Source: Rehmannia glutinosa (Eukaryota; Streptophyta; Magnoliopsida; Lamiales; Orobanchaceae). From it: 64,000 nt of DNA. The notes under the pieces are model-generated. The model did no database searches. It saw only the letters and a program-made list of their open reading frames with translations, and had not been told where the DNA came from. Both the position numbers and the translations under genes were made by a program. The stretch spans positions 23,412,317-23,476,316 of the forward strand of contig CM071931.1 of assembly GCA_016081115.2 (NCBI GenBank), in the 5' to 3' direction. This document shows positions 54,724 through 64,000 of this stretch, one piece after another. Within the stretch, counting starts at the first letter, position 1; the number at the start of each line of letters is the position of its first letter.

Positions 54724-56493
54724 ATGGAAGCAAATTTGACACGCATCCCTATGTTCACCATTGAGGAATTTGATGACTGGAAAATACGTATGCATGTCCA
54801 TCTATCAGCTTTACACGATGAGATGTGGATAGTGATAGAGGATGGGCCACTACAAATAATGAAGGTGAACACAGCTACATGGAGAGTTGCTGCAGCTGAA
54901 GGAGAGGAGGCTGCTCCTCCTAGACAAGCTATGGTTGAAAAACCAAGAGCTGAATGGACAAATTATGACAGAAAAAGATACAACCTTGACAATGTGGCCA
55001 AGGATATACTTTACAAGACATTGGACAAAGCCATGTTCGACAAAGTCAAATCTTACAAGACAGCCAAAGAAATCTGGGACAAAATAACCTTAATCTGTGA
55101 AACAATGGACCAGCTGGATGCTAGATTCACTAAAATTACGAATGAGCTCTCAGCACTTGGGAAAGAATACACACAGAAGGAGATGTGTATGAAGATACTA
55201 AGGAGCCTCCCAACTGAGTGGGAAATGAAGACCATGGCTCTAAGATACTCAATGGACCTATCAAAAACATCCAATCATGAATTATTCTCAGAACTCAAAG
55301 CTTATGAGTTTGAGCTGAGAAGAAAGGATCAAGAAGAGATAGCTGTACCTAAAACATATGCACTCATAATTAAGGAAGGGAAGAGAGCTGAGACCAAAGA
55401 AGTCACTGACCAGGAGGAAATTGCCTTGATGGTTAAAAGATTCAACAAGTTCTTCAACAAGAACTACAAAAGAAACAAAGGTGAATCCTCCAAGAAGACA
55501 TTAACCTCCCTCCAATTCAAGGAAGATAGGCCACCAAAGAGAGCAGAGTATCAAAAGGTCGAATATCAAAGAGCTGACAACCCAAGAAATGAGAGAGCTG
55601 ATCAAAAAGTTGAAAACCTGTGTTGGAATTGCGAGAAACCAGGACACTTTGCTATTGACTGTCCATATTCTGCAGTCCATAAATACAGAAATGAAGAAGA
55701 AAGAAAAGTCTTCAGAAAAAGAAGACAAGAAAAGAAAAGAGCAATGTTGGCTGCTGAAACTGCTGAAACAGCTAAGTCAAAGGACACAGCACACTCAGAG
55801 AGTAGTGAAGCTGACTACTCAAGTGATTCTAAAGAAGAAGCTATGATCTGTCTAATGGCTAAAGAACAAGATCAACCTGACCAAGAAGATGAGGTACACT
55901 CTAACTCATCTCATTCAAATTCTAGTGATAGTGATTGTGACACACACACTTCATCACCCACTGATCTTTATGATTCATTAGGCAAAATGATGAAAGACTT
56001 TGAGCACATTAAATCCTCACACACACTATTAAATGAGGAAAACAGCCAGCTCAAAAGCCAAAACTCACATATGACTAAGGAGTTGAGTACTCTAAGTCAC
56101 ATAGCTGATGAGAACAAAGAGCTGAAGGCTGAGAATGCTAAATTAATAGCAGAAATAGCTGCTATAGAAAAGAGAGAGAATGATCTCAAAAATGTGATTG
56201 CTTCATTCACAAAGGCATCTAAATCACTGGATGACCTTATTATGAGCCAAAAAGAATGTGGAGACAAGACAAGCATAGGATTCAATTCCTTTGTGCATAG
56301 TCAAACTCCAAGAGTGATCTTGGAAAAAGGATCTTCAAGTAATGAAGCATCTCAAAAATCCAAGACACCAAATGTTGCACACACATTCATTCCAAAGAAC
56401 AATCACAAACAAACTGGCCTTGGATATAAAGGAAAAGGAAAACAGCCAGTTGAGTATGCTTTGAGAGGACAACTGAGAAGAAATCCAGCATAA
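54724..56493 (+). CDS. SIRE-like gag polyprotein, frame open for 589 codons
   Basis: The longest intact frame in the window. Residues 1-200 are copia gag of the UBN2/SIRE type (IEEFDDWKIRMHVHLSALHD; later ILRSLPTEWEMKTMALR). About residues 298-312 form the CCHC knuckle (CWNCEKPGHFAIDC). A Ser/Glu-rich acidic region follows, then a coiled coil at about 430-510 (LNEENSQLKSQNSHMTKEL), both usual in SIRE gag. The ATG at 54724 lies ~115 bp after the primer site. The frame ends with TAA at 56491-56493, while pol proper starts in another frame further on; related elements join the two, so a frameshift near 56490 is likely. Gag would form the cytoplasmic particle and package RNA. Confidence 0.85.
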   Translation: MEANLTRIPMFTIEEFDDWKIRMHVHLSALHDEMWIVIEDGPLQIMKVNTATWRVAAAEGEEAAPPRQAMVEKPRAEWTNYDRKRYNLDNVAKDILYKTLDKAMFDKVKSYKTAKEIWDKITLICETMDQLDARFTKITNELSALGKEYTQKEMCMKILRSLPTEWEMKTMALRYSMDLSKTSNHELFSELKAYEFELRRKDQEEIAVPKTYALIIKEGKRAETKEVTDQEEIALMVKRFNKFFNKNYKRNKGESSKKTLTSLQFKEDRPPKRAEYQKVEYQRADNPRNERADQKVENLCWNCEKPGHFAIDCPYSAVHKYRNEEERKVFRKRRQEKKRAMLAAETAETAKSKDTAHSESSEADYSSDSKEEAMICLMAKEQDQPDQEDEVHSNSSHSNSSDSDCDTHTSSPTDLYDSLGKMMKDFEHIKSSHTLLNEENSQLKSQNSHMTKELSTLSHIADENKELKAENAKLIAEIAAIEKRENDLKNVIASFTKASKSLDDLIMSQKECGDKTSIGFNSFVHSQTPRVILEKGSSSNEASQKSKTPNVAHTFIPKNNHKQTGLGYKGKGKQPVEYALRGQLRRNPA

Positions 56494-57244
56494 TTCCTCA
56501 GCGAACTCCAAACAGGAAGTACTCTGTAAAGAAGAAACAGAGCTACTAGAATCCCCATAAGTTCTATCAGAGGAACACAAATGATGGGAATGGTAGAAAC
56601 TACCCAAGTCAAGCTGATTGGAATAATGTGAAATATCAGCCAAGACCAATGGAATACATGCCAAAATGGCAAAGACCTAGAACTCATCAAAGGTCATTCC
56701 AAAGGCAAAAGAGCTATCATCAACACACATATGCACCCAAGCACTACACTCAGAGATATCACAATTATCCAAAGAAGGCAATTGCTAAAACACACACACA
56801 GGCATACAGACAAAAGAGACAGCTGTATGAACCTAAAGCCCCCAAGCAATTGCCAAAGTGAACTATGATTATGGCACAGATAGATGGCAATCTCTTAGAG
56901 TCAAATCATTTGGCTATAGGTTGGTTGGTTCAGCTTACAGTACTAACCCCTCAGGACCCAGGCAAGTATGGGTACCTAAAAACTAATTTCCTTGATTGCA
57001 GGTTCAAGGAACAGTTGAGTGCCAAGGAACCTGGTACATGGATAGTGGCTGTTCCAGACACAAGACAGGAAGCAAGAAAAACTTGTCAAAGTTCAAGGAG
57101 ATTAGAGGTGCAAAAGTCATATTTAGAGGAAATGAAGCTCCAGGGGAAATAAGAGGCACTGGATCCATCAAGAAAAATGGATTAGAAATCACAGATGTTG
57201 CATACGTTGAAGGCCTCAACTTCAACCTGTTAAGCATCAGCTAA
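56494..57244 (+). pseudogene. SIRE-like pol: linker and aspartic protease
   Basis: A Tyr/His/Lys/Gln-rich linker (56628-56861, PRPMEYMPKWQRPRTHQRSF) leads, after frame changes near 56865-56996, to the protease with WYMDSGCSRHKTGSKKN (active site DSG) and the LNFNLLSIS end. A TAA at 57242-57244 stands where CAA (Gln) is expected in LLSISQLCD; the frame continues beyond. Confidence 0.85.
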
Positions 57245-57277
57245 CTCTGTGACAAGGGCTATAATGTTGGATTCAAT

Positions 57278-58513
57278 ATGGGTGTGTGCCAAATCAAAGA
57301 CACAGAATCAAATGAAGTAGTGTTGCAAGGATCCAGACAAAAGAACATGTATATGGTAGATTGGTCAACTGCCACACCAAGCACTTGTTTGTTAGCAAAG
57401 AGTATAGCCGAGTCAAGTTGGTTGTGGCACAAGAATCTAAGTCACTTGAATTTCAAGACAATTAACAATCTTGCAAGGAGTAATCTTGTAGAAGGACTGC
57501 CAGACTCAGTGTACAAGAAGGAAAGTGTTTGTGATGCATGCCAGATGGGAAAGCAAATCAAATCATCATTCAAAGAAAAGTCAAGTCCATCTTCAACAAG
57601 GATACTGCATCTGTTGCATATGGATCTATTTGGTCCAGTTGAGCCAGCCAACATAAGTGGAAAGAAATACACTCTATTAGTGGTGGATGATTATTCAAGA
57701 TATACATGGACAATCTTCATGTGTAAAAAGAAGGAAACTTTGCAGAAGTTACCTCAGCTGATGAAAAGAGTTCAAAATGAGAAGAGTCAAACCATTATAA
57801 AGATAAGATCTGATAGATGAACTGAGTTTGTCAATGAAATAATAACTCAGTATTGTGTTGGAAATGGTATTGCTCACGAATTATCTGCAGCAAGGACCCC
57901 ACATCAGAATTGTGTTGCAGAAAGAAGGAACAGAACCCTCAAGGAAGCAGAAAGGACCATGTTAGCTGAAGCAGGGCTGCCTAAAAGATTTTAGGCTGAA
58001 GCAATAAACACTGCATGCTATACTCAAAATAGATGCATGATAAATAGACAGCTGACAAAGACTCCTTATGAGATTTGGACAGGGAGAAAGCCGAATGTTG
58101 CATATTTTAGAATCTTTGGATGTAAATGCTTCATCCACAACAATGGCAAGGATAATCTAAAGGCTTTTGAATCTAAGGCTGATGAAGGTATCTTCTTGGG
58201 ATACTCAGCTGAAAGCAAAGCATATAGAGTGCTGAACAAAAGGACTATGGTCACAGAAGAGTCTATCCATGTGGTGTTTGATGAACCAAATGTAAATCGA
58301 GAAGACATTGAAGAGTTAGCTGATAAGCTAAATCAGCCGACTATGCAGAAGAGTCCCTATGTTGAAACTGAAGCTGGAGCAATTAATCAAGGTGAAGATG
58401 AGATTGTTGAATCTCAAAGACAGTTGGAAAATCTGCAGCTAAGTGATGATGAGAGAGCTGCTCAAGATAACACAACACAAAGACGATCAACCCACCGACT
58501 TACTCCAACCTGA
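57278..58513 (+). pseudogene. SIRE-like integrase, broken by several stops
   Basis: HHCC zinc region complete (LWHKNLSHLNFKTI ... CDACQMGKQ). The catalytic triad is traceable: D in LHMDLFGPVEP, D in IKIRSDR and E in CVAERRNRTLKEAE. Stops: TGA 57818-57820, where Gly is expected (RSDRGTEF), and TAG 57991-57993, where Trp is expected (the FWAEA site). Between them the frame resumes with ITQYCVGNGIAHELSAARTP. From 58037 a clean stretch holds the conserved C-terminal core block (TPYEIWTGRKPNVAYFRIFG, DEGIFLGYS). Confidence 0.88.
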
Positions 58514-59480
58514 TGTGAGATGGCTGAGAGACCATCCACCAGAGCTAGCCATTGGAGATGCAAGAGATGGTGTAAGAACCAGATCCAGAGCTCAACAAGA
58601 AGCAATGTTCACTTGTTTTATTTCCCAAATAGAGCCAAAAGATGTGTCTCAAGCATTGGATGACACACATTGGATTCAGGCCATGCAAGAATAGCTGAAT
58701 CAGTTTGAAAGAAACAAAGTATGGGAATTGGTTGAAAGACCAACCCATCAAAATGTTATTGGCACAAAATGGGTTTTCAGAAACAAGATGAATGAAGAAG
58801 GTTATGTGGTAAGAAACAAAGCAAGATTGGTAGCCAAAGGGTATTGCCAAGAGGAAGGAATAGATTTTGATAAAACCTTTGCTCCTGTTGCTAGATTAGA
58901 AGCAATAAGGATGTTTCTTGCCTATGCTGCACACAATAACTTCATTGTATATCAAATGGATGTGAAGAGTGCATTTCTAAATGGACTTTTAGAAGAAGAA
59001 GTCTATGTTGAACAACCTCCAGGATTTGAGCAGAAGACTCTTGGAGATAAGGTGTACAAGCTCAAAAAAGCTCTATATGGATTGAAACATGCACCAAGAG
59101 CATGGTATGATACATTATCTCAATTTATAATAGATAATAGATTCACCAAAGGCAAAGTGGATTGAACACTCTTCAGAATTCAAGATAGAGAGAGTATACT
59201 GCTTGTTCAAATATATGTGGATGACATTATTTTTGGATCCACAAACAAAGAGCTGTGTGATAAATTCTCAAACCTCATGCAAGGGAAATTTGAAATGAGC
59301 ATGATGGGAGAGTCGACATTCTTTCTAGGACTTCAAGTTAAACAAAAAGGATGGAACCTTCATAAGTCAAACAAAGTACACCAGAGATTTAATGAAGAAA
59401 TTTGGTATGGAAGAGAAGTCTTCTGTGAAAATACCAATGAATACATCAGTCAAGATGGATATGGATGCAGATGGTAAGCT
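58443..59480 (+). pseudogene. SIRE-like reverse transcriptase, broken
   Basis: Blocks in one frame: SQIEPKDVSQALDDTHWIQA, TAG at 58692-58694, WELVERPTHQNVIGTKWVF, ARLVAKGYCQEEGIDFDKT, MDVKSAFLNGLLEEEVYVEQ, KALYGLKHAPRAWYDTL, TGA at 59163-59165, then the intact active site YVDDIIFGSTNKEL. A frameshift at about 59340-59350 moves the remainder (TKYTRDLMKKFGM ... MNTSVKMDMDADG) into another frame. Confidence 0.9.
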
Positions 59481-60118
59481 TGTGGATCAAACTAGATACA
59501 GAGCACTTATTGGATCAACGCTTCTATCTCACAAAGAAGCGAGGCGGACATCACCTTTGCAGTAGGTGTATGTGCAAGATTTCAATCTGCTCCAAAAGAA
59601 AGCCATATGACTGCAGCTAAGAGAATCCTAAGATACTTGAAGGGATGCCAGGAAGTCGGCTTATGGTATCCAAAGGAAGGTGGATTCAAACTTATCCTAA
59701 GAGCACTTCAGGCACATGTCAAATGCTTGGAAACAGATTGGTTTCCTTGTTTAGCAAGAAGCAAAACTCAATAGCCACATCCACAGCTGAAGCTGAGTAC
59801 ATAGTTGCGGGCAGCTGTTGTGCCCAAGTCTTATGGATGAGACAACAACTGAGAGATTATGATGTTGAAGAAAAAGAGATTCCAATTATGTGTGATAACC
59901 CATGTGCTATTGCAATCACTCAAAATCCTGTGTTGCATTCATGAACAAACCACATTAATGTCAGATATCATTTCATAAGAGACCATGTTGAAAAGAAGGA
60001 CATCACTTTGGAATACATCTCAACTGATAAACAGTTGGCTGACATATTCACAAAGCCATTATGTGAATCAAGATTTGAAGAGCTTAAGCATGAGCTAGGG
60101 TTAATTGAGCTGATTTAA
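59481..60118 (+). pseudogene. SIRE-like RNase H and pol end
   Basis: RNase H blocks are scattered over frames: DQTRYRALIGS, then LVSLFSKKQNSIATSTAEAE and AGSCCAQVLWMRQQLRDYDV. TGA at 59942-59944 replaces an Arg codon in the HSRTKHIN-type motif, then INVRYHFIRDHVEKKDI and DKQLADIFTKPL. The natural end is TAA 60116-60118. Confidence 0.88.
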
Positions 60119-60671
60119 CACTCAGAAGACTCAAGGAGAAGAGATAGAGTGTGAAAAGGTGAAAATAAAGCAGAGCGTATAAATCAGCTAAGTGAATCAG
60201 CTATGTCGGAAGGTCAGCTGTATCGAGTTAGCTGACAGTTGAGTCACTATATGAACATAGAGAAGAAGAGTTGAATCAGCTAAGGAGTAAGCTGAGTAAT
60301 TTATGAGAGTGACAAAAATACAATCGTTTTTAATAAGCGGGAATGTTTTAAGGATGATGTCAGCGTAATAATGACTGGTACAGTCAAAAGTTGCACGACA
60401 AAGCATATGATTGGATATAAATGCTGCCGCATTAAATGCGAGCAATTAAATGCTAATCGGCGTGCTAAATCTGAGCCGTTAATCTCGATCAAATTTCAAA
60501 AACCGTATGCACGTCCTTTCATAACCCATACATATACCATTTTGTTCAGCTTCTCTCTCACACTACAATAAAACTGTTCATCTCTCCAAAAGCAAAGACA
60601 ATATTTTTCTCTCAAAACCCTATCAATCTTCGAAGCAAGTTTCTCAAGATCGTTCGGTAAAAATCACTGAA
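60119..60671 (+). promoter_or_regulatory. spacer with possible internal promoter for ORF2
   Basis: About 550 bp between pol and ORF2 with repeated CAGCTAAG/AATCAGCT words, a TATA-like GGATATAAATG at about 60413, and a pyrimidine-rich leader (TTCTCTCTCACACTACAATA, TTCATCTCTCC) before the ATG at 60672. It looks like a promoter plus 5' leader, but no transcript evidence is available. Confidence 0.35.
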
Positions 60672-60816
60672 ATGGCAACTACTTATGATTTCACTAAGTT
60701 TGGAGAGCAAATCCACACTGGTTCTACCGTGGATTTTGAAGGGATGATCAAACAGGGGTCCGATGAAACCCTTGTAAAGAAGATAGCTGAGAAAGTGGAG
60801 AAATCTGGACTGAAAC

Positions 60817-63152
60817 TGTAACGACCCGAATTTTTATGCCTTAATAAGTATTTTTCTTAATGATGTTATTTGTTTATGTTATAGAATAAGAATGGTTAAT
60901 TACAAATTTATTAATGATTTTACTACATAGTTAATTTGTTATATTAAGAATAATAAAAGTGTCTTTTAAATGGATTGTGAATTAACTTTATTTGGGCCTT
61001 ACACGAATAATTGGATATTTTAATTAGTTTAGAGTATTAAATCAGGCCCACATTGTTAGTAAGTTAATTAAGGCCCACATTGTTAGTAAGTTAATTAAGC
61101 CCATGTACGCGATTGATTCGAAAGAGGATTTTACTACCTTTATGTTGAATAGACAAGTAATCTCTCTAGTTTTCATATAGAATTAGGGTTTAAATTATTG
61201 TTAATTATTCTTTTATAGTTGATTGCAAGGTTGTCGTCTAATATATATGAGATTACGTGTTTTCTGAAAATCATGCGTGCTTGATCAAATATTTTATCTT
61301 TGATTGTAAATTGGTGGTATGGATTAATGGCTTCTAAAACCAGTTAAACCTGACGCCATATTTGTGTTGGTTGATATAAAATCATATTTTCTAAATTCAC
61401 ATATGCATTCTCGTGGCACTACTCTCAAGCATGATGTCCGTTCCTTTTAATTTCAACTATATAAATAAGGTTGAACTCATTTTTACGTGTAGTATGTGAT
61501 CTGCCAAGACATCTATTACTTTTAAGATAAGAGTTAGTTATTGATTATAATGAGTTTTCAACTAATAATTAATTAGGTGTAGGAATATAAATAATTACAG
61601 ATTTATATAATGTTGTCAAGTGAAACTCAAATTGGGTAAAGTAGCTTTCATTCTAAAGACTTTTACTCACAAATTCATGTGTCATAACTGTTACATATAA
61701 AATTCATGTGCAATGTTCAAATGCTTCCGGATTGCGTACGTATGTATTAAGAATCTAGAGTTCGATCCTTTTAGTTTAAGTTGTATTATGTATATGAGGC
61801 TTGAATAATTGAAAGTAGGGTCTTCTCCTAACTAATTGGATATATGGTTTTTCCTAACTAATTAAATATAGGGTTATCCCTAACTAATTGAATATTTGAT
61901 TTTCCCTAAAGAGCTTTGAGTAATTGAATATAGGGTTTCCCTTAATTAAATGAAGTTAGAGTATTCCCCTAACTGAGTGAACGTATGACTTTTCCCCAAG
62001 TATATTTGAATCTAGACTCTAGAACTAACTAATGAATTGAACGCAAGGTTTCCCTGATTAGTTGAGTATATATCCCTGATTAATTGAATGTATGATTTTC
62101 AATGATTAGTTGAACATAGGGATTATCCCTAATTAACTAAATGTACTTTTTATTAACTAATTGAGTGTAAGGTATTGAGTATCTCAATGTAAGTTTATCC
62201 TCAATACATGTTTTATGTCATGGTTACTTTTAATATGCTAGTTAATGTGATTTAATTATGATGCTTATGCTCTTTGAGTTTATGTCCGTATTCAATTGAA
62301 GTTGCATCACTTAGGTTCATGCATCATATTAACGTATGTTCATGGCATTTTATTAGCATCCAAACATTAAGTAAAGTCAAGTCATAAAGTATAATGTTTT
62401 TCAAAGAAAATTGGTGCACATTGTTCTATGATGCTGGAGTGAGTGGGAAATGGACGCGGGGGACTGGCGTTCCGACCATGTAATGTTAATGTTCAAGGAA
62501 AATGGCATTCGGACGAAAGAATGGAAATGGGCCTTCGGGCAAACGAATGGAAATGGGCCTTCGGGCAAAACGAATGGAAATGGGCCTTCGGGCAAAATCA
62601 CGGGTTCCAAATAACAAGGCCCACTGCGACCCTGATTAGAACAATGTGTTACCAAGTGAGCTCGCGTCCTAAGAATGTTTCATGCAACGAAAGTCAAAGT
62701 TTTATGCGAAAGAAAGTTTTAAGCAATGAAATGAATGTTTTTAAGCAAGGAAAAAGGTAAAGTCTTTCAAGTTAAAGATATTGCATTAGGCATCCATTCA
62801 TGCATGAGGTTACTTGTTGAGCTCCTTTAGCTCATTCCACGAATGTTATATAATTTTCAGATGAGAATGCAGAAGAGGAAGGAGATGGCCGGGCGCAGTG
62901 ACTCGGGGAACCCATGTCAATGGAATTTTTATTATTTTCAAAATTTGACTTTTTAGCTCATTAAACGTTGAATGTCATTTTATTTCCAGTATGAATGTTT
63001 TGGACTAGTAATTATTAGTATTTATTCCGCTGCAAAGTTTCGAACGAAGTAAAAGGTTTTACTATTCCATATTTTTTGACATTCAATAAAGTATTTCTAT
63101 TTATTTATTATTTTCCGCATTAAAATTCAAGCAAGCTAGAAAAGGTGCTACA
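60817..63152 (+). mobile_element. solo LTR (2.3 kb, gypsy) inserted in ORF2
   Basis: Starts TGTAACGACCCGAATTTT, ends AAAAGGTGCTACA, with TSD GAAAC/GAAAT (one mismatch; 60812-60816 and 63153-63157). Continuity of the ORF2 frame shows the right-hand GAAAT is ancestral. Inside: degenerate ~30-bp CCCTAACTAATTGAATAT repeats at 61815-62170 and three 26-bp units GAATGGAAATGGGCCTTCGG at 62519-62598. No gag or pol remains. The TGTAAxGACCC start resembles Tekay-type LTRs. Confidence 0.88.
62519..62598 (+). repeat. three tandem 26-bp GGGCCTTCGGGC repeats in the solo LTR
   Basis: Units at 62519, 62545 and 62572, each GAATGGAAATGGGCCTTCGG followed by GCAAA; related in motif to GGCCTACGGGC units at 34615-34690 in another solo LTR. 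Confidence 0.92.
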
Positions 63153-64000
63153 GAAATCCTTTCTCACGATGGAGTTTCAGATGACGTATGTGGAAGAGGT
63201 CGCCCAGTTCTACGTGAACGCTGAAGTTCACGACGAGGGCATCAAGTCTTCTGTTCATGGGAAGGAATTTACAATCACTGCCAAGGATTTAGCGGAGCAC
63301 TGTTTGCTACCGGGGGAAGGAGTGTCGGAGATCTATGAGGCCGATGTAAACCTGGCTGTTGCATGGAAGGAAATGGCCAAACCAGAGTGTGCTGCTAAAG
63401 TTGTCTATACAGCAGACAAGAAGCTGCTGAAGGAAGATTACCATAAGTTGCTAGATATTGTTGCCAAGTGTGTAGACCTCAAATTTGGAAGCTTTAATCA
63501 GCTGTCCAAAACCAAGTTTATTGTTATGGTTGCGATCATGGAGGAGAAGAAAGTAAACTGGGCAAAATTCGTCTACAGCAGACTCTACCAGAATGTTGGG
63601 AATAAGTCTTTCAAGGATGATTGGTCGTTTGGAGGATCCCTGGAGTATGGCCTTGTAACTGGCCGGTTGATGGAGGTGAAAGGCGTTCCACTCCGACATG
63701 GAAAGGCGTTCCATGTCAACAAGAAGATGTTCCGATCGAATCTCTCAGGACCTCAGAAGAGAGCTTATGCCAAGAGAACAAATACTAATGAGGGGGAATC
63801 AGTTGACCCCGAGGAAACAGTTGTTGCCTCCCCTCCAAAGAAGAAAGCTTCCCATGCAGCTGGAAAGAAGATCTACGCCCAAAGAAAAAAAGAAAACAAT
63901 CGCACCGCCCTGCCCGGCCGAGTCACCTGCCCCTACAGCCATGTATCCTGCCCCTGCAGCCACAACGGAGAAGGAACCTCAAATACCTTCTCCCGTTGTC

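Larger units (their letters stand above)
53733..64000 (+). mobile_element. SIRE-like Ty1/copia retrotransposon, runs past the window end
   Basis: 5' LTR 53733-54595 (TGTTGGGA ... GGACCTACA), primer site at 54598, gag 54724, protease, integrase, RT, RNase H to 60118, then a 550-bp spacer and a second ORF from 60672. Gag plus coiled coil, and an extra ORF after pol in the place of the SIRE env-like gene, fit the SIRE lineage. No 3' LTR by 64000. A solo LTR interrupts the second ORF. A truncated LTR of the same family is at 37523. Confidence 0.9.
60672..64000 (+). pseudogene. post-pol ORF2 of the SIRE-like element (plant transposon-protein-like), split by a solo LTR
   Basis: Exon-like halves 60672-60816 and 63153-64000 are in phase once one TSD copy is discounted. 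First half: MATTYDFTKFGEQIHTG and a Lys/Glu-rich segment. Second half: VEEVAQFYVNAEVHDEGIKS, VHGKEFTITAKDLAEHCLLP, DYHKLLDIVAKCVDLKFGSF, KTKFIVMVAIMEEKKVNWAK, then a Lys/Pro-rich tail. This pattern resembles the putative plant transposon protein domain found in Lamiales and other plants. A shift in the A-rich run at about 63884-63898 probably moves the tail into a Pro/Ala-rich frame. It lies where SIRE elements keep an env-like gene. I see no signal peptide or membrane segment, so envelope function is not supported. Confidence 0.6.

Noticed and set aside
62401..62760. Open frames on both strands through the GGGCCTTCGGGC repeats
   Set aside because: Produced by the 26-bp repeat units inside a solo LTR; no homologous domain.

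Overview
This window is transposon-dense nuclear DNA from a flowering plant, very probably a eudicot. It is AT-rich, has no intact cellular gene, and holds Ty1/copia, Ty3/gypsy, Mutator-like (MULE), CACTA and hAT-like sequences in the nested arrangement typical of plant intergenic heterochromatin. Intron signals, TATA boxes, tRNA primer-binding sites and target-site duplications (TSDs) can be read directly; lineage names are family recognition by eye.

Layout. 1-4030 (minus): Athila-like gypsy element with a tRNA-Asp primer-binding site and a gag-like coiled-coil ORF; its far end lies outside the window. 4513-10443: remains of an unrecognised spliced gene with promoter, exon relics and a ~0.5 kb inverted repeat. 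The block recurs at 45998-52003, where it carries two extra DNA-transposon insertions. 11735-36245: a DUF4283/zinc-knuckle reading frame, split first by a CACTA element (11851-19480, itself holding a decayed copia copy with a 5' LTR only) and then by a very long solo LTR (19887-35642). That LTR was invaded by a 10.1 kb MULE (22186-32332, 9-bp TSD) and by another solo LTR (33803-35102). 36335-45900: CACTA ends, an Athila-like remnant whose protease is split by a second CACTA element (39230-41638, TSD CAT), and a solo LTR (43537-45069, TSD CTCAC). 52004-53732 (minus): a copia fragment cut by a SIRE-like copia element (53733 to beyond the window end). The SIRE-like element has a 5' LTR, PBS, gag, dead pol and a second ORF in the position of the SIRE env-like gene; that ORF is interrupted by a solo LTR (60817-63152).

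Most striking are three things. (1) The MULE carries a multi-exon FAR1/MULE transposase and a convergent Ulp1-like cysteine protease gene, and its introns and spacers, but not its exons, are packed with the 15-bp inverted motif AAAAGT-GAT-ACTTTT. (2) The transposase gene starts with three tandem 93-bp exons separated by repeated introns. (3) The duplicated locus has a recognisable promoter followed by a long hairpin-forming inverted repeat in both copies, a plausible small-RNA precursor. All coding sequences carry stops or frameshifts, many explicable by C-to-T or G-to-A change, as in methylated, silenced repeats.
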